DNA from: Luteimonas vadosa | GTDB lineage: Bacteria > Pseudomonadota > Gammaproteobacteria > Xanthomonadales > Xanthomonadaceae | Assembly (NCBI RefSeq): GCF_039543545.1 | Contig: NZ_BAABJY010000002.1 | Coordinates: 186,001 to 250,000 of the forward strand | Length of the DNA: 64,000 bases | Direction: 5' to 3' | In this document: positions 45,846 through 53,953 of the stretch, in pieces | Numbering within the stretch: position 1 is the first letter of the stretch | Layout of the letters: the number at the start of each line of letters is the position of its first letter | Position numbers and translations under genes: made by a program | Notes under the pieces: model-generated | What the model was told of the DNA's origin: nothing | Database searches by the model: none | Seen by the model: only the letters and a program-made list of their open reading frames with translations

Positions 45846-46118
45846 TGGCGCGCTGCCCCGCATCCCGCGCCAGCCCCCTCTCGACACCCTCCAAGCGCCA
45901 CGCATCCCCCTTCCCACGACTCGCAACACCTCCCCAGCAACACGCAACCCCTCCACCGTGACACGCGACCCTCCGCCAGCGACACGAAAGTCCCCGCAAC
46001 CCGCACGCGACACCTCCAGGGCGACAACCGACTCCCGGAAACCCCCACGCATGCCCCCGCGCACCCCACGCGAGTCCCCCACGACCCCATGCATGCCCCC
46101 GCCCCGGACTCCGGACAA
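45846..46118. repeat. Degenerate 21-bp tandem repeat, about 13 units
   Basis: The + strand is C-rich with a recurring ACACGCGAC-CCTCC core. In one minus-strand frame the stretch translates as 13 consecutive seven-residue units such as GLRVAGE, VLRVVGR, GMRGAWR, VSRGGWR and GMRGSAP, with no stop. The 21-nt period explains the open frame; no ribosome site or recognisable domain argues for a gene. Confidence 0.7.
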
Positions 46119-46122
46119 ACAA

Positions 46123-46144
46123 AAAGCCGCATCGCTGCGGCTTT
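46123..46144. terminator. Bidirectional Rho-independent terminator
   Basis: The stem AAAGCCGCA (46123-46131) with loop TCGC pairs with TGCGGCTTT (46136-46144). On the + strand it is followed by CTGCTT; on the - strand by TTTTGTTTG. It can end both the purA message and the leftward gene at 46241-46708. Confidence 0.8.
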
Positions 46145-46240
46145 CTGCTTAACGATTGGCGAAAAAAGCGGCATTCACCGCTTCGCCGCCGGCATGGGTG
46201 GCCCCGGCTCAGCCGCCAGCCCACCCCGCGCCGGCACCCA

Positions 46241-46708
46241 TCACGCCGCGACCCGCGCCACCAGCCGCGGCCCCTTGGCGAAGCGCGAGCCCAGCTCCTT
46301 GCGCAGCGCCTCCAGGCCCTGGTTCTTGCCCGACACCTTGAGCAGGCCGTAGCCCTCCAGCGCCAGGCTCATCACGTCGCTGCCCAGCGCCGCCTCCGAA
46401 TCCACCGCCCGCTCGGTCAGCCGCTGCAGCCGCAGCAGGCGCGGGCGCAGCCGGTCGATCGCCAGCAGGTCGGCCTGCCCCTCGGCCAGCTTCAGGCTGG
46501 CCGGCACGATCTGCGGGTTCTGCGCCAGCACCCCCAGCGTCTGCCGGCAGAACGCCTCGGACTTCTGCCCCATCCGCGCCATCCGCCGGCGCTCCACGCC
46601 ATTCAATGCCACCAGCCCCGCCAACTGCGTTTCCAGCGCCGTCAGCGCCGCATCGATCGCCGTCAACTGCGCATCGCTCAGGGTCATCGACACCATGTTC
46701 TTGCTCAC
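46241..46708 (-). CDS. Conserved hypothetical, alpha-helical protein
   Basis: A 155-aa all-helical protein starting MSKNMVSMTLSDAQLTAID, with ERRRMARMGQKSEAFCRQTL, LAEGQADLLAIDRLRPRL and a C-terminal ALRKELGSRFAKGPR. It resembles short conserved hypothetical proteins of xanthomonads; I know no function. GTG 46708 is chosen because GGAG lies 7 nt upstream on the coding strand; an ATG four codons earlier has no ribosome site. Leftward, convergent with purA. Confidence 0.75.
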   Translation of the reverse strand: MSKNMVSMTLSDAQLTAIDAALTALETQLAGLVALNGVERRRMARMGQKSEAFCRQTLGVLAQNPQIVPASLKLAEGQADLLAIDRLRPRLLRLQRLTERAVDSEAALGSDVMSLALEGYGLLKVSGKNQGLEALRKELGSRFAKGPRLVARVAA

Positions 46709-46982
46709 GTCATGCTCCATGCATGGATCGGCGGGGAAGCGCAGGCAGGCTGCCAGCGGGGTCCGCGCCGTGCCCGACCCTCGGGTCGGAGCGGGGGTAC
46801 TTTGCCGGGTCAGGTAGGTGAACAGGCTCGGGAATCCGCGCGTCGCGATGTAGGAAAAATCCGATTCGAAGGCGGCGCGTGGCCGGCGGGTAATTTCCTG
46901 CCCGGTGACACCCGCATTCCGCGTCCAGTGCCGGTCTCCATCCCTGAGACGCTGCGGGGGTAGGGTGTGCTTGGAGGCTCCC

Positions 46983-47264
46983 ATGCCCACCGAGCAACGC
47001 CGGTTCCACCCAGTCGACGAGACCTGCGACGGCCAGTGCACCCGGACCGCGATCGCGTTGTGCCTGGACTCGCCGGTCGCCTGGTCGATGACGCCCGCGC
47101 AGATCGCGGTGTTCCAGCAGCTCTGCAGCCTGCAGATCGAAGCCGGCGGCCCGCATTCCCTGTTGCCCAACGTCATCGCCGAACTGCTGGCCCTGGCCCG
47201 GCGCCCTTGGTGGGACGCGGGCGTGGCGGGCCTGCCCGACGAGCGACCCGCGCCCATGGCGTGA
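46983..47264 (+). CDS. Small hypothetical protein
   Basis: A 93-aa protein, with three or four Cys (DETCDGQCTRTAIALCLD and QQLCSLQ) and no membrane segment. I do not recognise the family. The coding case rests on a good Shine-Dalgarno (TTGGAGG, 7 nt before ATG 46983), high-GC codon use and position between divergent and rightward genes. A Cys-rich N-terminus could bind metal, but this is a guess from spacing alone. Confidence 0.6.
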   Translation: MPTEQRRFHPVDETCDGQCTRTAIALCLDSPVAWSMTPAQIAVFQQLCSLQIEAGGPHSLLPNVIAELLALARRPWWDAGVAGLPDERPAPMA

Positions 47265-47394
47265 CTGCGCGGACCCGTCGCGCACCGCCCCGGCGCCACA
47301 TCAAACAAGACCATGCCCCCACGCGCCAGCCCATCCCGCCCGGTGGGCCGGCGCGCCGGGTGCCGACTATGATGACCAACCAGGGGGAACACCG

Positions 47395-48024
47395 ATGACC
47401 GTACTGACCGACCGCGTCACCCGGGCCGTGGACTACGCCCGCATCGCCCACGCCGCCCAGGTGCGCAAGGGCAGCCAGATCCCGTACCTCTACCACCTGC
47501 TCGGCGTCGCCAGCCTGGTGCTGGAGTTCGGCGGCAATGAGGACCAGGCTATCGCCGGCCTGCTGCACGACGCCGTCGAGGATTGCGGCGCGGCCCATGA
47601 AGCCCTCATCCGCGCCCAGTTTGGTGACGCCGTCGCCGACATCGTCATGGATTGCACCGACGGCACCGCCGAGGGCAAGGCGAGCCACGCCGATGCCGAG
47701 GCCAAGCGGCGCGACTGGACGGCGCGCAAGCAGGCCTACCTAACGCACTTGGCCCAAGCCTCCAACGACACGCTGCTGGTCTCGGCCTCCGACAAGCTGC
47801 ACAACGCGCGGGCCATCGTGCAGGACCTCGAGGACCCAAACGTGGGGCAGGCGGTGTTCGACCGATTCAAGGCTGGTCGCGACGGTACCCTTGGTTACTA
47901 CGAGTCGCTGGTTCGCATCTTCCTCGCGCGCGGCGTGAAGGTGGCCCCGGTACTGGATGCAATGGTGAATCGGATGCATGAGCTCGCGGGCGCTGCCACC
48001 CGTCAACCGCTGGCGGCGACTTAG
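47395..48024 (+). CDS. HD-domain (SpoT/Mesh1-like) small alarmone hydrolase candidate
   Basis: A 209-aa HD-domain protein. The metal-binding pattern fits the (p)ppGpp hydrolase domain of SpoT and the single-domain Mesh1/SAH enzymes: His34 (PYLYHLLGVASLV), His58-Asp59 followed by VEDC (HDAVED, 58-63) and the downstream ASDKLHNARAI. There is no synthetase, TGS or ACT domain. The start has AGGGGGAAC upstream, and TATGAT (47368-47373) is a possible -10 box. It ends 144 nt before hsdR. Substrate is inferred from the family. Confidence 0.8.
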   Translation: MTVLTDRVTRAVDYARIAHAAQVRKGSQIPYLYHLLGVASLVLEFGGNEDQAIAGLLHDAVEDCGAAHEALIRAQFGDAVADIVMDCTDGTAEGKASHADAEAKRRDWTARKQAYLTHLAQASNDTLLVSASDKLHNARAIVQDLEDPNVGQAVFDRFKAGRDGTLGYYESLVRIFLARGVKVAPVLDAMVNRMHELAGAATRQPLAAT

Positions 48025-48156
48025 CAGCGCCGTGTTGCAGCGTCCGGTCAGTGATGTAATCCCACAAGCGCATACCTCGCCGGATGCGCCTGCAAGGGGA
48101 GGCATGACGTATTCTTTCCGGACGGCGCGGGCACCTTGGGGGCGGCCCGTGGCACA

Positions 48157-48163
48157 AGGAGGC
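48157..48163 (+). promoter_or_regulatory. Shine-Dalgarno deciding the hsdR start
   Basis: AAGGAGG at 48157-48163 is 5 nt before GTG 48169. It fixes the GTG as the hsdR start over the in-frame codon at 48136. Confidence 0.75.
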
Positions 48164-48168
48164 GCATC

Positions 48169-50928
48169 GTGCAATTGACGCCGGAACAGCGGGCAAGGGA
48201 ATGCATCGATTCGCTGCTGACTGCCGCAGGGTGGGCGGTCCAGTCGATGGACGATTTCAATCGCAATGCGGCCGAAGGGGTCGCCGTGCGCGAGTTCCAC
48301 ACCACCGCAGGCCCCTGCGACTACCTCCTGTTCGTGCGAGGGATGGCCTGCGGCGTCATTGAAGCGAAGAGGCTCGGCAAGACGCTGAGCGGCGTCGCCG
48401 AGCAGGCGTCGCGCTACCTGGCAGCGTTGCCGGACCACGTCAAGTGCTGGGATGGCGGTCTCCGGTTTGATTACGAATCCACAGGGGAGGAAACCTATTT
48501 CCGTGACAACGCCGATCCGACAGCCCGGTCACGGCGCGTGTTTGCCTTTCATCAGCCCGCCACGCTGCGATCTTGGCTGGAAGAGAACCCGACGTTCCGC
48601 GCGCGCTTGCGCCAGATGCCGCCGCTGGACCCAGCTGGCCTGCGCGATTGTCAGGTCGACGCCATCATCGGCCTGGAAGCCTCACTGGCCAAGGACAAAC
48701 CCCGCGCGCTGATCCAGATGGCCACTGGTGCGGGCAAGACCTTCACTGCCTGCACCTTCAGTTGGCGGCTGCTCAAGCACGCCAGGGCCCGCCGCATCCT
48801 GTTTCTGGTCGACCGCAACAACCTCGGTGACCAGACCCTCAAGGAGTACCAGAACTACGATCCGCCTGGCTCCGGTCGCAAGTTCGTACAGACCTACATC
48901 GTCCAGCACCTGCACGGCAATCGCATCGACCCCGACGCCAAGGTGGTGATCACCACCATCCAGCGCCTCTACGCCATGCTGCGTGGCGAAGAATTGGACG
49001 AGTCGAACGAGGAGCGCTCTGCCTTCGAGACCTGGAGCAATGAGGATGGCGAACTGCGCCCCGTTGCCTATAACCCCGCCATTCCCATCGAGACCTTCGA
49101 TGTCATCGTCACCGACGAGTGTCACCGATCGATCTATGGCCTGTGGCGACAGGTCCTGCAGTACTTTGACGCCCACCTGATCGGTCTCACCGCCACGCCC
49201 AGCAAGCACACGCTGGGATTCTTCAACAGCAACCTCGTCGCCGAGTATCCCTACGAGCAATCGGTCGTGGATGGCGTCAACGTAGGCTTTGAGGTCTTCC
49301 GTATCCGCACCCGCGTTGGCGACGAGGGTGGCGTAGTGGATGCCAATTTCCACGTGCCCGTACGCGACCGACGAACGCGTGCAATCCGCTACAAGCAAAT
49401 CGATGAAGACCTGCCCTATACCCGGCAGGAGCTGGATAGCTCGGTCACGGTGCCGAACCAGATCCGCGCCGTGCTGCGCTGCTACAAGGACAATCTCTTC
49501 ACCGAGCTGTTCCCCGGTCGCACCGGTCAGTGGGTGCCCAAGACCCTGATCTTCGCTAAGGACGACAACCACGCCGAGGAGATTGTGCACGCCGTGCGCG
49601 AGGTCTTCGACGCGGGCAATGACTTCGCGAAGAAGATCACCTACCAGACCAGCGAGAAGCCCAAGGAATTGATCGCTGCCTTCCGTGTCGACCCCTTCCC
49701 GCGCATCGCTGTCACCGTCGACATGATCGCTACCGGCACCGACATCAAGCCGGTCGAATGCCTGATCTTCATGCGCGACGTGAAGTCCGAAGGGTATTAC
49801 GAGCAGATGAAGGGCCGCGGCGTGCGCAGCGTCAAGGACGCCGACCTCAGGCAGGTCACGCCCGACGCGCAGACCAAGACGCGCTTCGTGCTGATCGATG
49901 CCGTCGGCGTCACCGAGGGCAAGAAGAGCATCAGTCAGCCGCTGGAACGAAAGCGCACGCTGGCCTTCGACAAGCTCATCGACCAGATCGCCCAGGGTCG
50001 GCGCGACGAGGACGCCATCTCCAGCCTCGCCGCCCGCCTCGCGGCGCTGGACCGGCAGATCGACGACGAAGATCGCCAGCGCATCGCCAACGCGGCGCAG
50101 GGCACCTCGCTCAAGGCGCTGGCGAGCCGTCTGCTGAAGGCCATTAGCCCGGACATCATCGAGGCCGAGCTGATCGAGCGTCATGGCAGCGCCGAGGCTG
50201 CCACCCCCGAGCAAGTCAAAGCCGTAGAGACGGAACTACGGGACGACGCCTGCCAACCACTGGACAGCGCCGAGCTGCGCAACCTGATCAAGGCGATCAA
50301 GAAGAAGACCGACATCGTTATCGATGAGCTGACCACGGACGAAGTCACCACCGCTGGCTACGACCTCAAGCAGGCTGAAAAGCGCACCACGACCTTCCGC
50401 GAGTTCATCGAGGCGAACAAGAACGAGCTGCTGGCGCTACAAATCCTTTACAGCCAGCCTTACCCGAAGCGCCGCCTTACCTATCAGAGCATCAAGGAGC
50501 TGGCTTCAAGCTTGGCCGACCCACCGCACCACCTCACCACGGCGGATGTCTGGCAAGCCTACAAGCGGCTGGAGGCGTCGCTCGTGCGCGGCGCCCCCAG
50601 CGACAAGGTGCTCACCGATATCATTTCGCTGGTGCGCTTCGCCACCGGCCAGGCTGATGTGCTGGAGCCCTATGCGGCCCGCGTCGAGCAGAAATTCAAC
50701 CTGTGGATCGGCCGCCAGAAGAAGGCGGGCCGCGACTTCAACGAGGATCAGATGAACTGGCTACGTGCCATCAAGGAATATCTCGCCGCCAATGTGGAGA
50801 TCGGGCCCGCCGACCTAATGCGCGATCACCCGTTCACGGAGTGGGGTGGTGTGGTGGCTGCGCGCAAGCTGTTCGGGAATGAGTTGAACGGGATGTTGGA
50901 TGATCTGACGGAGGCGCTGGCGGCATGA
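48169..50928 (+). CDS. hsdR: Type I restriction endonuclease subunit HsdR
   Basis: A 919-aa restriction and translocation subunit. The N-terminal PD-(D/E)xK nuclease has Asp51, Glu65 and Lys67 (CDYLLF...GVIEAKR). The superfamily-2 helicase motor has Walker A MATGAGKT (184-191), DECH (316-319), GLTATPS, and later VTVDMIATGTDIKPVECLIFMR and MKGRGVR. The C-terminal third matches the HsdR helical domain (ALQILYSQPY, FNLWIGRQKKAGRDFNEDQMNWL). The start is GTG with an AAGGAGG site. Its stop overlaps hsdS by ATGA. Confidence 0.95.
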   Translation: MQLTPEQRARECIDSLLTAAGWAVQSMDDFNRNAAEGVAVREFHTTAGPCDYLLFVRGMACGVIEAKRLGKTLSGVAEQASRYLAALPDHVKCWDGGLRFDYESTGEETYFRDNADPTARSRRVFAFHQPATLRSWLEENPTFRARLRQMPPLDPAGLRDCQVDAIIGLEASLAKDKPRALIQMATGAGKTFTACTFSWRLLKHARARRILFLVDRNNLGDQTLKEYQNYDPPGSGRKFVQTYIVQHLHGNRIDPDAKVVITTIQRLYAMLRGEELDESNEERSAFETWSNEDGELRPVAYNPAIPIETFDVIVTDECHRSIYGLWRQVLQYFDAHLIGLTATPSKHTLGFFNSNLVAEYPYEQSVVDGVNVGFEVFRIRTRVGDEGGVVDANFHVPVRDRRTRAIRYKQIDEDLPYTRQELDSSVTVPNQIRAVLRCYKDNLFTELFPGRTGQWVPKTLIFAKDDNHAEEIVHAVREVFDAGNDFAKKITYQTSEKPKELIAAFRVDPFPRIAVTVDMIATGTDIKPVECLIFMRDVKSEGYYEQMKGRGVRSVKDADLRQVTPDAQTKTRFVLIDAVGVTEGKKSISQPLERKRTLAFDKLIDQIAQGRRDEDAISSLAARLAALDRQIDDEDRQRIANAAQGTSLKALASRLLKAISPDIIEAELIERHGSAEAATPEQVKAVETELRDDACQPLDSAELRNLIKAIKKKTDIVIDELTTDEVTTAGYDLKQAEKRTTTFREFIEANKNELLALQILYSQPYPKRRLTYQSIKELASSLADPPHHLTTADVWQAYKRLEASLVRGAPSDKVLTDIISLVRFATGQADVLEPYAARVEQKFNLWIGRQKKAGRDFNEDQMNWLRAIKEYLAANVEIGPADLMRDHPFTEWGGVVAARKLFGNELNGMLDDLTEALAA

Positions 50929-52484
50929 CGGATGAACTGCCGCCCGGATGGGAGCTAGCGACCGTTGGTGATGTGGCTCATTTTGTCCGAGGCGTTACCT
51001 ATTCGAAAGAACACGCAAAGAAGGCCCCGGCGCCAGGTTTGGTGGGCATACTGCGCGCGACCAACATCGGTGATGGATTGAACTTCGACGATCTTGTTTT
51101 CGTCCCCGAACGTTTCGTTTCCGATGAGCAGATAGTGCGCGATGGCGACGTTGTGCTCGCGATGTCGAGTGGCAGCAAGAGTGTTGTCGGCAAGGCCGCA
51201 ATCGCCAGATCGCCCCAGCGTTGCGGTTTCGGTGCGTTCTGTGGGGTCATCCGCCCATCCCAGGCAATCGTTCCGTCGCTGCTCGCCTATTACTTCCAAA
51301 CCAAGGCGTACCGCAATGCGGTTTCGGAAGTGTCGAAGGGCTCGAACATCAACAATCTGAAAGCGGGGCATATCCTGGAGCGTCCGCTGCCTATTCCGCC
51401 GGCAGGAGAACAGCAGCGCATCGCGTCCAAAATCGACGAACTCTTCAGCCGCATCGACGAAGGCGAGCGTGCGCTGGAGCGGGTTTCGATACTGGTGGAA
51501 CGCTACCGCCAGGCCGTCCTCAAGGCCGCCGTCACCGGCGAACTCACGCGCGCGTGGCGCGAGAAGAACAAGGACACGCTGGAATCCGGCGTGGCCCTGC
51601 TCGCCCGCATCCTCACCGCCCGCCGCGAAGCCTGGGAAAAGGCCGAGCTGGAGAAGATGAAGGCCAAGGGCATAAAGCCTGCCAACGACAAGTGGAAGGA
51701 GAAGTACAAGGAACCAGCGGCGCCAGACACGGCGGGCCTGCCCGATTTGGCGCAAGGTTGGACGTGGGCTTCATTGGATCAGATTGCCGCCCCCGAGAAG
51801 TACGCAGTTACCGATGGTCCGTTTGGCTCGAACCTGAAAACGGAGCACTACACGGATAGCGGGCCGCGTGTAGTTCGACTTCAGAACATCAAGGACGGCG
51901 TCTTCTCCGATGTTCATGCGCATATCTCGCGCGCTCATTTCGACCGGCTAAAGAAGCATCATATCTTTGCTGGAGACCTGTTGATTTCGGCACTGGGCGA
52001 ATCACTCCCAAGGGTCTGCTTGGTGCCTCCAGACCTTGGGCCAGCGATCGTGAAGGCCGACTGTGTCAGATTTAAGACTAGCCCTCTTGTGGTTTCTGAG
52101 TGCGTGATGGCCTTCCTGAACTCCCCGCCATCTCGCAAGAGAACCAAGACCATCATCCATGGCGTGGGGCGCCCTCGGCTCAACCTCAAGGAGATTCGTG
52201 CTCTTGTAGTCCCAGTCCCCCCAGAGGCTGAGCAGCAGGCCATTGTGGATCAGATCAGAACTCAAGTCGGATCAGTAGAACAACTTCTCGCAGAGACACT
52301 CAGGTTTGCGGCGCAGGTGGCGGCCGTTCGGCAATCGACATTGAGCCAAGCCTTCCGTGGACGACTAGTGTCACAAGATCCGGTCGACGAGCCTGCCTCG
52401 CTCCTCCTGGAGCGAATTGCCGCCGAACGCGGCGCAAACACCAGCGCGCCAAAGAGTGGCCGCAAGAAGAAGACCACAGCATGA
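50925..52484 (+). CDS. hsdS: Type I restriction-modification specificity subunit HsdS
   Basis: A 519-aa DNA-recognition subunit with two target-recognition domains (about residues 5-165 and 275-430), each with the usual half-site layout (PPGWELATVGDVA / AQGWTWASLDQIA at their starts; ERPLPIPPAGEQQRIASKIDELFSRID / VVPVPPEAEQQAIVDQIRTQV at their ends), separated by a helical spacer rich in Lys/Glu. The recognition sequence cannot be read from the protein. The target-recognition parts have lower GC (about 55-60% in sampled lines) than the central spacer (about 67%), as expected if domains are exchanged. ATGA overlaps join it to hsdR and hsdM. Confidence 0.95.
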   Translation: MTDELPPGWELATVGDVAHFVRGVTYSKEHAKKAPAPGLVGILRATNIGDGLNFDDLVFVPERFVSDEQIVRDGDVVLAMSSGSKSVVGKAAIARSPQRCGFGAFCGVIRPSQAIVPSLLAYYFQTKAYRNAVSEVSKGSNINNLKAGHILERPLPIPPAGEQQRIASKIDELFSRIDEGERALERVSILVERYRQAVLKAAVTGELTRAWREKNKDTLESGVALLARILTARREAWEKAELEKMKAKGIKPANDKWKEKYKEPAAPDTAGLPDLAQGWTWASLDQIAAPEKYAVTDGPFGSNLKTEHYTDSGPRVVRLQNIKDGVFSDVHAHISRAHFDRLKKHHIFAGDLLISALGESLPRVCLVPPDLGPAIVKADCVRFKTSPLVVSECVMAFLNSPPSRKRTKTIIHGVGRPRLNLKEIRALVVPVPPEAEQQAIVDQIRTQVGSVEQLLAETLRFAAQVAAVRQSTLSQAFRGRLVSQDPVDEPASLLLERIAAERGANTSAPKSGRKKKTTA

Positions 52485-53953
52485 GCAACGACTACAGCTC
52501 CCTCGTTTCCAAGGTTTGGAACTACGCCCACGTCCTGCGCGATCAAGGCATCAGCTACGGCGACTACGTCGAGCAGATCACCTTCCTGCTGTTCCTCAAG
52601 ATGGACCAGGAGCGCAGCGACCTGCTGGGGGAGGCGTCCATCATTCCGGCCAAGTGGCGCTGGGATAGGCTGGCGCAGCTGTCGGGCGACGACTTGGAAC
52701 TCCAGTACCGCCATGCGTTGGAGGCGTTGGCCAAGGAAAAGGGCCTGATCGGCACCATCTTCCGCAAGGCGCAGAACAAGCTGACCGATCCGTCCAAACT
52801 CAAGCGTGTGGTCTCGCTAATCGATGCGGAGACGTGGATCGGCATCGGCGTAGACGTGAAGGGCTCGATCTACGAAGGTCTGCTGGAGAAGAACGCCGCC
52901 GAGGTGAAGTCCGGCGCGGGCCAGTACTTCACGCCGCGCCCGCTGATCGACGCCATGGTCAAAGTCATCGACCCACGCATCGGCGAGACCGTGCACGACC
53001 CGGCCTGCGGTACCGGCGGCTTCCTGCTGTCAGCCTACGACCACATGAAGGTGCAGTCGCAGGATCGCGCCCAGCAGCGCAAGCTGCGTGAGCACTCGCT
53101 GAGCGGCACCGATATCGTCGACGAGGTCGTGCGCCTGTGCGGCATGAACCTCTATCTGCACGGCATCGGCAACGGTGAATCGCCGATCCGCTCCGGCGAC
53201 GCGCTGGCCAACGACCCCGGCGAGCGCTACGACGTCATCCTGACCAACCCGCCCTTCGGCAAGAAGAGCAGCTACAAGGTCATCGGCGAAGACGGAGGGG
53301 TGAACACCGAACGCGAGGACTACGAGCGCGAAGACTTCAAGTTCACCACGGGCAACAAGCAGCTCAACTTCCTCCAGCACATCATGACGGTGATGGAGTC
53401 CACCGGCCGCGCCGGCGTCGTGCTGCCCGACAATGTGCTGTTCGAGGCCGGCAGTGCCGGCGAAGGCATCCGCAAGCGCCTGCTGGAGCAGTTCGACTTC
53501 CACACCCTGCTGCGCCTGCCCACCGGCATCTTCTACGCCCAAGGCGTGAAAGCGAACATCCTGTTCTTCGACAAGCATCCACCCCGCGCCGATGGCAAGC
53601 CCAACACCAAGGCGCTGTGGATCTATGACCTGCGCACCAACCAACACTTCACCCTGAAGAAGAGCCCTCTGAAGGCAGCCGACCTCGACGACTTCATCGC
53701 CTGCTACGCCGCTGGCAACCGCAGCAAGCGCCAGGAAACCGACCGCTTCAAACACTTCGACGTCGCGGATCTACTCAAGCGAGACAAGCTGAACCTAGAC
53801 ATCTTCTGGCTCAAGGACGACAGCCTCGACGACGTCGACAGCCTTCCTCCGCCCGATGTAATTGCGACGGAGATTGTCGATAACCTTCAGGCGGCGTTAG
53901 AGGCATTCCAGAGCGTGGCTGATGAACTGGCAGTTGAGCCGGAGGACAAATGA
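52481..53953 (+). CDS. hsdM: Type I restriction-modification methyltransferase subunit HsdM
   Basis: A 490-aa N6-adenine methyltransferase. The SAM motif DPACGTGG lies at 173-180, preceded by QYFTPRPLIDAMV, and the catalytic NPPF is at 256-259. The N-terminal helical domain (VWNYAHVLRDQGISYGDYVEQITFLLFLKM) is typical. Gene order R-S-M is less common than R-M-S. The start overlaps hsdS and the stop overlaps the PLD-like gene, both by ATGA. Confidence 0.96.
   Translation: MSNDYSSLVSKVWNYAHVLRDQGISYGDYVEQITFLLFLKMDQERSDLLGEASIIPAKWRWDRLAQLSGDDLELQYRHALEALAKEKGLIGTIFRKAQNKLTDPSKLKRVVSLIDAETWIGIGVDVKGSIYEGLLEKNAAEVKSGAGQYFTPRPLIDAMVKVIDPRIGETVHDPACGTGGFLLSAYDHMKVQSQDRAQQRKLREHSLSGTDIVDEVVRLCGMNLYLHGIGNGESPIRSGDALANDPGERYDVILTNPPFGKKSSYKVIGEDGGVNTEREDYEREDFKFTTGNKQLNFLQHIMTVMESTGRAGVVLPDNVLFEAGSAGEGIRKRLLEQFDFHTLLRLPTGIFYAQGVKANILFFDKHPPRADGKPNTKALWIYDLRTNQHFTLKKSPLKAADLDDFIACYAAGNRSKRQETDRFKHFDVADLLKRDKLNLDIFWLKDDSLDDVDSLPPPDVIATEIVDNLQAALEAFQSVADELAVEPEDK

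Larger units (their letters stand above)
45689..46240. other. 552-nt convergent gap: repeats and a terminator
   Basis: The gap between purA and the leftward hypothetical gene has no supported gene. It holds a CCCCTCTCCCGC-type repeat (45708-45740), two short inverted repeats in 45740-45820 (GCGCGCCA / TGGCGCGC and CCTGCGCC / GGCGCAGG), a 13-unit 21-bp degenerate repeat (45846-46118) and a terminator at 46123-46144. Confidence 0.7.
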
